Part shown: piece by piece, positions 1 through 6,036 of the stretch
Layout: every line of letters starts with the position of its first letter
How positions within the stretch are numbered: the first letter of the stretch is position 1
Assembly: GCA_913049565.1 (NCBI GenBank)
Contig: CAJWZG010000118.1
Location: forward strand, 1 to 8,519
Length of the DNA stretch: 8,519 nt
Source of the DNA: an uncultured Gammaproteobacteria bacterium
Lineage (GTDB): Bacteria > Pseudomonadota > Gammaproteobacteria > Pseudomonadales > Azotimanducaceae_A
Reading direction: 5' to 3'
Made by a program: the position numbers and the translations under genes
Notes under the pieces: model-generated
Told to the model about the DNA's origin: nothing
What the model saw: only the letters and a program-made list of their open reading frames with translations
The model's database searches: none

Positions 1-1
1 C

Positions 2-157
2 GTTGATATTCAATTGATGGCACATACGCTTTATTGCATTGCCAACAGCGCAGGCGAGCGGTTGATTTTCGCCGAGGCCAAGGTGGGCGCCCTCAAAGAC
101 GTTCTGGCGCAACAAAGTGCTCAGTTAGTCGCACCCTACCTTACGCGCAAATCCTGA
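2..157 (+). CDS. 3' end of an unidentified protein (partial)
   Basis: An open frame enters from the left edge and ends at TGA 155-157, giving 51 visible residues with no in-frame stop. The visible part reads as ordinary protein: a short hydrophobic start, a Gly-Glu-Arg turn, an Ala/Gln-rich probably helical stretch, and a basic tail ending in Arg-Lys-Ser. I do not recognise the family. An ATG at 17-19 could in principle start a 46-residue protein, but no Shine-Dalgarno site is visible before it and the frame is open upstream. A gene truncated by the window edge is therefore more likely. It ends 12 bases from the stop of the next gene, which is on the opposite strand. Confidence 0.5.
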   Translation, partial: VDIQLMAHTLYCIANSAGERLIFAEAKVGALKDVLAQQSAQLVAPYLTRKS

Positions 158-186
158 GCGCGATACGCCTTAACGGCGACGCGTCA
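155..186. other. imperfect hairpin over two convergent stop codons
   Basis: Bases 155-186 can fold as TGA/TCA at the base, then CGCG/CGCG, then CGCC/GGCG around a five-base TTAAC loop, with one bulged G and a small internal loop. The element spans the stop codons of the partial plus-strand gene and the minus-strand gene ending at 170. It may slow or end transcription from either side. No run of T follows on either strand, so it is not a classical intrinsic terminator. Confidence 0.3.
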
Positions 187-616
187 GTGAAACCACATTA
201 TCGCCTGATACTACTTGCTGGGTCGGGCGAAACAAAATTTCCCAAGTAACCGTTTTCCCGCCCTCGCGAAGAAAGCCACGACAACCGATACCGGTATCTA
301 CCACAAATAGGCTGGCCGTCGCGGATTGGGTTTGCCCTTGGTTCCAGAGTAAGCAGACATTCGGCTCGCTTTCGAGTTTAGCAACTCCATCTAGGGCAAA
401 TTCGCCCACTCTTGCATCCACAACATACGTACCCACATCATCAGCACCGATGCGAATAGACAAGTCACCCTTGCCTGCTCCTGCGACGGTGCCCGTTAAG
501 GTAAGACCGTCTTGATCCTCGGCAATTTCTAAATCGACTTCTGTCGGAACCCCTAAAGAACTGCCTTCAAAGACCACACTTCCTTTGGCTGACCAAAGCC
601 CTTTACGTATCAACAA
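170..616 (-). CDS. small beta-rich protein of unknown function
   Basis: A 148-residue protein I cannot assign to a family. It is rich in alternating polar/hydrophobic stretches typical of beta strands and has many Gly residues at turns. It has no signal peptide or membrane segment, so it is probably cytosolic. The later part contains Trp-Asn-Gln-Gly, Val-Asp-Thr-Gly-Ile-Gly-Cys-Arg-Gly-Phe and Thr-Trp-Glu-Ile. A compact beta-barrel or lipocalin-like fold is possible, but that is only an impression. I chose the TTG at 616-614 because AGGAG (628-624) sits seven bases before it. The frame stays open up to a possible start at 676, but that would overlap the SRAP gene by about 74 bases and add a basic N-terminus without a visible ribosome site. 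With the TTG start the overlap with the SRAP gene is 14 bases, which suggests translational coupling as the last gene of the operon. Confidence 0.65.
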   Translation of the reverse strand: MLIRKGLWSAKGSVVFEGSSLGVPTEVDLEIAEDQDGLTLTGTVAGAGKGDLSIRIGADDVGTYVVDARVGEFALDGVAKLESEPNVCLLWNQGQTQSATASLFVVDTGIGCRGFLREGGKTVTWEILFRPTQQVVSGDNVVSLTRRR

Positions 617-1382
617 TGAAACTCTCCTGCTCGCCCGATGACGCTTTTTTGATAGTACCGATAACTGCCGCGTCAAAGAAAACGTCGGTACTGATCGCGT
701 AGGAGTCTCCCATCGGGGTTACACACCGACTGGACTTATTACGCGCATTATTCACCTCACTGCTCACCGGGGTGGCAAGCAGAGACACCGGCAGTTCGGA
801 TGCAAGATTTCGGGCCAGCGATTCCGTGTCATTCGCAAGATCCAGCCATTGCAGCGCCTGATCGCGGGTCAAAAATATTGGCTGGCGATGATGCAGCGGG
901 TACATATTCGGGTGCGCTGGTGAGGTCAGCAGTGTGAAGCTGAACAACTGCGCGGCATCCCCCGCGTCACCCTTGGGATGCCAGACATCCCAGCAACCCG
1001 CCAACAGCAACCCTTCAGCCGCTTGGTCGTTGATCAAAAACGGTTGTTTGCGGCCTGCACTGCGATGCCACTCATAGAATCCCGATACAGGTAAAACACA
1101 GCGCCTGTTAGCAAACGGGCCGCGAAAGGCGGGTCTTTTGGCCGCTGTTTCCACCTTGGCGTTGAACATACTGTATTCAGTGGAGGGGCCTTGTGACCAA
1201 CTCGGGGTCAACCACCACCGCATGGGCAAGCACTCCAGGCCGCCGTCCGCACAAACCCGAATAACCGGCAGGCTCTCAGTCGGGGCTGCGTTGTAGTTGT
1301 CTTCACCGGGATACATCTCCAGGGTAATCGACCGCAACAGTCGTAGCAGCTCGGTCGCCTGTATATTCAATCTGCCGCACAT
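603..1382 (-). CDS. yedK: SRAP-domain protein (YedK/HMCES family)
   Basis: A 259-residue SRAP protein. In this family the N-terminal Cys, exposed once Met1 is removed, forms a thiazolidine crosslink with abasic sites in single-stranded DNA, protecting them from cleavage. Older annotations call it SOS response-associated peptidase. The visible motifs fit: Met-Cys-Gly-Arg at the very start (Cys2 nucleophile), Asn-Tyr-Asn-Ala-Ala-Pro-Thr at 29-35, Asn74, Gly-Phe-Tyr-Glu-Trp-His at 101-106 (Glu104 active site), Leu-His-His-Arg-Gln-Pro at 163-168 (His164 active site), and Val-Asn-Asn at 210-212. The usual Met of the His-x-Arg-Met-Pro motif is Gln167 here. About 45 residues follow the Val-Asn-Asn motif, so the tail is somewhat longer than in E. 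coli YedK (about 222 residues). The start is fixed by the need for Cys2. It begins five bases after the upstream gene stops, so it is probably read from the same transcript. No LexA box was recognised nearby. Confidence 0.95.
   Translation of the reverse strand: MCGRLNIQATELLRLLRSITLEMYPGEDNYNAAPTESLPVIRVCADGGLECLPMRWWLTPSWSQGPSTEYSMFNAKVETAAKRPAFRGPFANRRCVLPVSGFYEWHRSAGRKQPFLINDQAAEGLLLAGCWDVWHPKGDAGDAAQLFSFTLLTSPAHPNMYPLHHRQPIFLTRDQALQWLDLANDTESLARNLASELPVSLLATPVSSEVNNARNKSSRCVTPMGDSYAISTDVFFDAAVIGTIKKASSGEQESFIVDT
624..628 (-). promoter_or_regulatory. ribosome binding site inside the SRAP gene
   Basis: AGGAG on the minus strand lies seven bases before the TTG at 616. It lies within the last codons of the SRAP gene. 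It decides the start of the small downstream protein and implies translation coupled to the SRAP reading frame. Confidence 0.6.
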
Positions 1383-1387
1383 ATTGA

Positions 1388-2047
1388 TTAGCCGTGCTTA
1401 CCCAACTGCCAGCCATTCGGCGATAACTCACGCTGGGCAAATGTCGTCGGCTGATCCTCTAGCGCTGTAGCCATCGTGTCATTCCAACGGTTCAAAAAAC
1501 CGAAGGCGGAAATCACGGCAGCAATTTGCACCACCTGACGCTGGGAAAAATGTTCGGCTAAAGCATCAAAGTGCTGCTGAGATGCGCCATTAGGCACCTC
1601 GCCGGCAGCCAGCGCCAAGGCAATTGCCGCACGCTCGGCCTCACTGAAGCACTCGGCTTTTTCGTAGGCGAGCACTTGTGCGCGTTTGTCCGCTTGGGCA
1701 TCCGGGTCCGCACTCATGCGTTGCGTGTTGTGCCCGGTATGTGCCTGACAATAACGACAGCCAGCACTCACGCTGACACAGTAAGCGACGAGCTGCAGCA
1801 GGTCTGCGGGCAAATTCTCCTCAGGCGAATTTTGCTCAGGAGTGACCTTGATCATATTCTCCATCAGCGCTCTCGCGTCGCCGCCCATCACTGTGCCAAA
1901 CAGCACGGAAAACGCCGCGGGCAGCTGACGCATATGTGCCATGGTAAGCATGCTATTGGGAACGAAACCCATCGTGGATTCCGACATGGCTAAGATGGGT
2001 TTCAACTCATCTAGCTCTTGCTTCTCGAGGGGTAATAAGTGGGCCAT
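1388..2047 (-). CDS. carboxymuconolactone decarboxylase / AhpD-like protein
   Basis: A 219-residue protein of the carboxymuconolactone decarboxylase/AhpD-like superfamily, all-helical proteins that often carry a redox CxxC and act in peroxide or thiol chemistry. The key motif is Gly-Cys-Arg-Tyr-Cys-Gln-Ala-His at 96-103, with the CxxC pair at Cys97 and Cys100. It is preceded by a hydrophobic helix typical of the fold. A second helical part contains Ala-Phe-Gly-Phe-Leu-Asn-Arg-Trp-Asn-Asp, another recurring pattern of the family. Compared with mycobacterial AhpD, the relay Glu twelve residues before the first Cys is Gln85. The His follows the second Cys by three residues rather than four. Peroxidase activity is therefore not assured. 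The ATG at 2047 has GGAG seven bases upstream. It is the first gene of the three-gene minus-strand operon with the SRAP gene, and no specific substrate can be read from the sequence. Confidence 0.88.
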   Translation of the reverse strand: MAHLLPLEKQELDELKPILAMSESTMGFVPNSMLTMAHMRQLPAAFSVLFGTVMGGDARALMENMIKVTPEQNSPEENLPADLLQLVAYCVSVSAGCRYCQAHTGHNTQRMSADPDAQADKRAQVLAYEKAECFSEAERAAIALALAAGEVPNGASQQHFDALAEHFSQRQVVQIAAVISAFGFLNRWNDTMATALEDQPTTFAQRELSPNGWQLGKHG

Positions 2048-2219
2048 TGATCTACTCCAGCGACAGAAATTTAGACAACGCCATCATCTTCCCTTGCCTG
2101 CCCCTGACTTGGAAGCTAATTAGCGCCCTGTCGGGTATCGTACGTTGCAATCCCCGGGGTGCTGGTGAATGCTCTGTCGCGTCCATCCACACTGAGCCGA
2201 CACATCTTTGAGCACTGAT
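2048..2219. promoter_or_regulatory. divergent promoter region
   Basis: About 170 non-coding bases separate the minus-strand CxxC protein gene from the plus-strand peptidase gene, so promoters for both must lie here. I could not pick out a convincing -35/-10 pair on either strand. Three perfect short palindromes stand out: GCTAATTAGC at 2115-2124, CGTACG at 2139-2144 and CCCCGGGG at 2152-2159. They are possible protein-binding sites, but none matches an operator I know. Confidence 0.4.
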
Positions 2220-4316
2220 ATGACCACGAGTACGAGCATTGGGAACCCACCCATCGCGGCCAGACGCCCCTACCAGCACAGTTATCACGGGGTGAATCTG
2301 GATGACCCATACTATTGGTTGCAAGACCCCGGCTATCCTGAGGTTACTGATGCCGACGTGTTGGCCTATCTTGAGAAAGAGAATGACTACTTCGAGTCGT
2401 GGTATGCGCCACACCGAGAATTAACCCAAACCCTGTTCGAGGAGTTAAAAGCCCGTAAACCCAAGCAAGACGAAAGCGTGCCTTATGAAAAAAACGGTTA
2501 CCGCTATCAATGGCGTTTTAACGAGGGCGACCAATACCGGGTTTGGCTAAGACAGCTTGCCGGTGATGAATCCGCCCCGTGGCAAACCCTGTTAGATGAA
2601 AATGTGTTGGCGGAAGGCTGCGAGTACTTTCGCTTGGGCGCAATGGCTGTTAGCCCAGATGGGGCAAAACTCGCCTACAGCACCGATACAAACGGCGGCG
2701 AGCGATACAATCTGACGGTCGTCGACATCGCATCTGGTTCAGAACTGAGCAACCCCATTGAAAACTGCGCAGGCAGCGTGGTGTGGAATTCGGCAAGCTG
2801 CGGCTTTGCCTATCGCCTGGTCAACGAACAGTGGCGACCTGACAGAGCGGTCTATCGCGACCTACAAAGCAGCAAAGATACCGTGCTGTATCAAGAACAC
2901 GACGATGCGTTCTTCGTCGGTTTGGGTACCAGTCAATCAGAGCAGTTGATGTTCATCAGTGCAGGCGACCATATCACCAGCGAGGTGAGATTCATCGCGA
3001 CAGACAATTTGCTTGGGCCGCAAACGCTGATCGCCCCGCGTCGCGAAGGCCACGAATACGATGTCGATCACCAAGGAGATAGCAGCGATTCAGGCAGACT
3101 GATGATTCGCAGCAATCGAAATCATGCAAATTTTGATGTCTTTGCGACCGACATCACAAGCCCTGAAGAAGCCGCATGGCAGACACTGGTACCCGGCGAC
3201 GCCAGCCGCTATCTGATGGGACATGTCGCGTTTGCCGATGCCTTAGTGGTGTGTCTACGCATCGATGGTTTGGATCAAATCCAGATCGTCGATGACAGCG
3301 GAACCCACCTGATCGAGTTTCCCGAACCGGCCTACAGCTTGGATTTAGGCACAAACCCGAACTATCAAACCAATACCCTGCGGCTCGCCTACACCTCGAT
3401 GGTGACGCCGCACACGGTGTTTGATTACCACTGGCAAACCAAGTCATTAAGTCGCTTGAAAGTGCAGGAGGTTCCCGGCGGCTACGAAGCCTCAGACTAC
3501 GTCAGCGAACGGCTTCAAGTGATGGCTCGGGACGGCGTCTCGGTGCCGATGAGTTTGGTGAGACATAGAGACACACCCGTGGATGGCAGCGCACCGGTTT
3601 ACTTGTATGGCTATGGGGCATACGGCCACGCTATTCCACCAAGTTTCTCCAGCAACATTATTTCGCTGCTGCAGCGAGGTTTTTCGTTTGCGATCGCCCA
3701 TATCCGCGGCGGCGACGACTTAGGCTATCACTGGTATACATCGGGTAAACTCGCCCAACGCACGAACACATTCAACGATTTTGTCGATTGCGCAAAGCAT
3801 CTGATTGACACCCAATACACACAGACCGGCCGCATTGCCATCGGCGGCGGCAGCGCGGGCGGCGAGTTGATGGGTGCCGTAATCAATCAAGCACCCGAGT
3901 TATTCGGCGCGGTAGCCGCCCATGTACCCTTTGTTGATGTGCTGACAACCATGCTCAATCCGGACCTACCGCTCACGCCCATGGAATGGCCCGAGTGGGG
4001 TAACCCCATAGAGGATGAAGCTGCATTCCACCATATACGCGGCTATTCGCCGGTGGATCAGGTAAGCGCACAGGCTTATCCGGCGATGCTCGTCACGGCG
4101 GGATTGAATGACCCAAGAGTGACTTATTGGGAACCGGCCAAGTGGGTGGCCAAGCTGCGCTATACAAAAACCGATGACAATATCTTGCTGCTCAAAACCA
4201 ATATGGGGGCGGGCCATGGCGGGCAATCCGGGCGTTTTACCGCCCTTCAAGAGTTGGCAGAGGAGTACGCTTTCTTTCTCGTTCACCTTGCTCATCCGGA
4301 TCGAGAACAATCATAA
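2220..4316 (+). CDS. S9A serine oligopeptidase (oligopeptidase B-like)
   Basis: A 698-residue prolyl-oligopeptidase-family (S9A) serine peptidase, closest in pattern to oligopeptidase B/protease II (PtrB, about 686 residues). These enzymes cut short peptides, often after Arg or Lys, in the cytosol. The N-terminus has the family's Asp-Pro-Tyr-Tyr-Trp-Leu pattern, then a beta-propeller of roughly residues 75-415, then the alpha/beta hydrolase domain. The hydrolase domain shows Tyr-Gly-Tyr-Gly-Ala-Tyr-Gly at 463-469, an Arg-Gly-Gly-Asp-Asp-Leu-Gly motif, Gly-Gly-Ser-Ala-Gly-Gly with Ser545 as nucleophile, Asp631 in Leu-Asn-Asp-Pro-Arg-Val, and His666 in Gly-Ala-Gly-His-Gly-Gly. No signal peptide is seen. 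ATG 2220 was chosen over an in-frame TTG at 2208; both have weak ribosome sites, with GAG seven bases before the ATG. In the Arg-specificity loop, one of the two acidic residues (Glu589, then Pro591) appears replaced by Pro, so basic-residue specificity is uncertain. Its stop is one base from the convergent gene. Confidence 0.93.
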   Translation: MTTSTSIGNPPIAARRPYQHSYHGVNLDDPYYWLQDPGYPEVTDADVLAYLEKENDYFESWYAPHRELTQTLFEELKARKPKQDESVPYEKNGYRYQWRFNEGDQYRVWLRQLAGDESAPWQTLLDENVLAEGCEYFRLGAMAVSPDGAKLAYSTDTNGGERYNLTVVDIASGSELSNPIENCAGSVVWNSASCGFAYRLVNEQWRPDRAVYRDLQSSKDTVLYQEHDDAFFVGLGTSQSEQLMFISAGDHITSEVRFIATDNLLGPQTLIAPRREGHEYDVDHQGDSSDSGRLMIRSNRNHANFDVFATDITSPEEAAWQTLVPGDASRYLMGHVAFADALVVCLRIDGLDQIQIVDDSGTHLIEFPEPAYSLDLGTNPNYQTNTLRLAYTSMVTPHTVFDYHWQTKSLSRLKVQEVPGGYEASDYVSERLQVMARDGVSVPMSLVRHRDTPVDGSAPVYLYGYGAYGHAIPPSFSSNIISLLQRGFSFAIAHIRGGDDLGYHWYTSGKLAQRTNTFNDFVDCAKHLIDTQYTQTGRIAIGGGSAGGELMGAVINQAPELFGAVAAHVPFVDVLTTMLNPDLPLTPMEWPEWGNPIEDEAAFHHIRGYSPVDQVSAQAYPAMLVTAGLNDPRVTYWEPAKWVAKLRYTKTDDNILLLKTNMGAGHGGQSGRFTALQELAEEYAFFLVHLAHPDREQS

Positions 4317-4317
4317 G

Positions 4318-5529
4318 CTAAAGCCTCTCTTTCAACTGGTCACGAAACTGGGGGGCGGCAATTTCGATCAGCGCTTCAGCTCGGGCTCGGTTAGGCAGAT
4401 CTTTGATTTGCGCGACACCGAACTCGGTTACCACCGTATCCACATCGGTGCGCAATGCCGTGACGATCTCAACCTTCGGGACGATGCGAGACACTCTGCC
4501 ACCGCGAGCGGTGGCATTCATGGCAACAATAGAGCGTCCGCCCTGTGACGCCTTGGCTGCACGCATAAAGTCGACGCTGCCTCCCGTTCCCGACAATTGC
4601 CGCCCTCCCGCCATCTCAGCATTCACCTGACCAAAAAGATCCACCTCAACAGCAGAGTTAACCGAGACAAAACCGCTGAGCTGACGAATCACACTGACTT
4701 CGTGGGTATGACTTGCACCGCGAAACACCACGTCGCGCTGGGAGCCCAGCCACTGCATCAGCAAATCACTACCCAGCGCCATGCCCGTCACATGCTTGCC
4801 GGTGTCGATGGCTTTACGCACGCCGGTCAGGTTGCCTTGCTGGATCAAACGCATACCGCCCTCGTCAATCAAGCCCCCGTGCATACCCAAGTCGTTTTTA
4901 TCCGACAGCTGATTCAGAATCGCCGCAGGGATGGCGCCGATACCCGTCTGCAAGCAATCGCCATCACGAATAAGATCTGTTACCAACCAACCAATCTCTT
5001 GAGCCGCATCATCGATGGTTGCTGGCGCCAAAGCAGGCGCGCTGATATCGCTTTCAACCAGCACATCGATCAGCGCTGGATTCATCAGCATGCCCCCTGC
5101 CGGCGCGAGCATTTGCCGGTTCAGTTGGGCGATCACAATGGGGGCTTGCGCCAGCACGCTATCGTGGAAATCCACATTGGGTCCGACACGAAGATTGCCG
5201 TCTTGATCCAAGGCGACCTGCAGCAGATAGACATCTATATTGCGGCTCAGGTAGTCATAGGTAGCCCGCATTTGCATAGGCAAGTAATTCACCCGAGAGA
5301 TGTCACCCTTGGCCAAAGCGGCCGACATAAAGAAAGTGGTGACCGTGGCACTGTTGTTGAATTGCGTGAAGTCGGTTTGATTGAGGCCGGGCAAGGGGAA
5401 CTGGATAAACTCCAGATCGTTCGGCAAATCGCTCTGAGCCAGTTGGTTGAGTAGGCCAGTAGGTTCGTTACTGCTGCCAGCGACATAAACTCGCTGGCCA
5501 GGCCGCAGATATTCCAAAATGTTTTCCAT
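4318..5529 (-). CDS. acetyl-CoA hydrolase/transferase family protein
   Basis: A 403-residue member of the acetyl-CoA hydrolase/CoA-transferase family, which moves CoA between acyl-CoA and a free acid or hydrolyses the thioester. The C-terminal domain is clear: Asn-Ser-Ala-Val-Glu-Val-Asp-Leu-Phe-Gly-Gln-Val-Asn, then Ser-Gly-Thr-Gly-Gly-Ser-Val-Asp-Phe at 313-321, then Ser-Arg-Ile-Val-Pro, and Val-Thr-Glu-Phe-Gly-Val-Ala near the end. Gly-Ile-Gly-Ala-Ile-Pro in the middle is also typical. In 4-hydroxybutyrate CoA-transferases the catalytic Glu sits in a Leu-Gly-x-His-(Ser/Thr)-Glu motif. Here the same place reads Leu-Gly-Met-His-Gly-Gly (His217, Gly219), with Asp222-Glu223 a few residues later. 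Activity or mechanism may thus differ, so the exact reaction is unknown. ATG 5529 is preferred over an in-frame TTG at 5541; the ribosome site is weak in both cases. It lies 42 bases after the membrane-protein gene and probably shares its transcript. Confidence 0.9.
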   Translation of the reverse strand: MENILEYLRPGQRVYVAGSSNEPTGLLNQLAQSDLPNDLEFIQFPLPGLNQTDFTQFNNSATVTTFFMSAALAKGDISRVNYLPMQMRATYDYLSRNIDVYLLQVALDQDGNLRVGPNVDFHDSVLAQAPIVIAQLNRQMLAPAGGMLMNPALIDVLVESDISAPALAPATIDDAAQEIGWLVTDLIRDGDCLQTGIGAIPAAILNQLSDKNDLGMHGGLIDEGGMRLIQQGNLTGVRKAIDTGKHVTGMALGSDLLMQWLGSQRDVVFRGASHTHEVSVIRQLSGFVSVNSAVEVDLFGQVNAEMAGGRQLSGTGGSVDFMRAAKASQGGRSIVAMNATARGGRVSRIVPKVEIVTALRTDVDTVVTEFGVAQIKDLPNRARAEALIEIAAPQFRDQLKERL

Positions 5530-5571
5530 AATCCTGCTCAAAAACTCTTATTACTTTTGATTAAACCGCTG

Positions 5572-5937
5572 CTACTTCTGATAAAAACGCTGTAGCACTG
5601 TGAGATAGCCAAAAGCCCCGAGGTAGTAAGCAACCGGAAACCACATGGGCCACAGAGTTACAAACGTATTGGAGCCAAGCGGCAGACCGAGATACACGTG
5701 ACGGAACGCGAGAAACAGCGCTGCCATGATGACGCCGGTGGTAAACGCGATAGAAATACCCTGGCGCGGCGAAAACAGCGACGCCACGACGCCACCCGCA
5801 AGACCCGAAATCCACGCGGGCAGAATGGACCCAAGGGCTGTCTCAGCGCTGCCAAACCCGCCTTGAACCAGCACCCAGACAAGCAACCCCGAACAGGCGG
5901 CCACTGCCGTACGCAAAAAAAGCACCACTGTGTACAC
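5572..5937 (-). CDS. small four-helix integral membrane protein
   Basis: A 121-residue inner-membrane protein of unknown function. Four hydrophobic segments are visible at roughly residues 6-26, 33-53, 57-79 and 93-113. They are joined by short loops, including a Ser-Pro-Arg-Gln turn, and end in a basic tail, Gln-Arg-Phe-Tyr-Gln-Lys. There is no recognisable catalytic motif, and I do not know the family. The start is taken as GTG 5937 because GGGAG (5949-5945) stands seven bases before it. A longer version from TTG 5985 would add 16 polar, basic residues and has no visible ribosome site. The gene precedes the CoA-transferase gene on the same strand by 42 bases and is divergent from the deacetylase-like gene. 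Its role in relation to either is not evident. Confidence 0.75.
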   Translation of the reverse strand: MYTVVLFLRTAVAACSGLLVWVLVQGGFGSAETALGSILPAWISGLAGGVVASLFSPRQGISIAFTTGVIMAALFLAFRHVYLGLPLGSNTFVTLWPMWFPVAYYLGAFGYLTVLQRFYQK

Positions 5938-6036
5938 TGACTTACTCCCACGCTGTCGCCCAGAATAATACTCCGACGCAGCCAACTAATGCGTTGTTTG
6001 AGGTAGCCTAGTTGCTAACAGTTAAAGGCGCGCACT
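5938..6036. promoter_or_regulatory. divergent promoter region
   Basis: About 100 bases lie between the minus-strand membrane-protein gene and the plus-strand deacetylase-family gene, so both promoters should lie here. On the minus strand TATTAT (5970-5965) is a fair -10 candidate about 30 bases before the GTG start, but no good -35 stands at the right distance. On the plus strand TTGTTT at 5994-5999 is a weak -35 candidate without a clear -10. Confidence 0.4.
5945..5949 (-). promoter_or_regulatory. ribosome binding site for GTG start
   Basis: GGGAG on the minus strand sits seven bases before GTG 5937. It decides the start of the small membrane protein in favour of this GTG over the TTG at 5985. 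Confidence 0.6.

Noticed and set aside
2..157. Faint resemblance of the left partial protein to phage tail-assembly chaperones (Asp/Gly-Glu-Arg-Leu-Phe-type pattern)
   Set aside because: Too short and vague, and nothing else in the window is phage-like.
617..676. Longer N-terminus for the small beta-rich protein, starting at 676
   Set aside because: It would overlap the SRAP gene by about 74 bases, encode a basic tail unlike the rest, and ignore the well-placed AGGAG before TTG 616.
1571..1993. Open frame of 140 codons opposite the AhpD-like gene
   Set aside because: Antisense shadow of a recognised gene, rich in His/Arg/Cys with no motif.
170..2047. The SRAP operon as a new defence or mobile system
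   Set aside because: SRAP and AhpD-like genes are widespread housekeeping families; no nuclease, helicase, sensor domain, transposase or composition shift is seen nearby.
2052..2414. Open frame of 120 codons on the minus strand spanning the divergent region and the start of the peptidase gene
   Set aside because: It covers conserved N-terminal peptidase sequence on the other strand, shows no family pattern, and would occupy the only promoter space.
4597..5454. Long open frame of 285 codons on the plus strand, opposite the CoA-transferase gene
   Set aside because: It lies wholly within a well-supported gene on the other strand, has a His/Gln/Arg-rich composition typical of an antisense shadow, and shows no recognisable motif.
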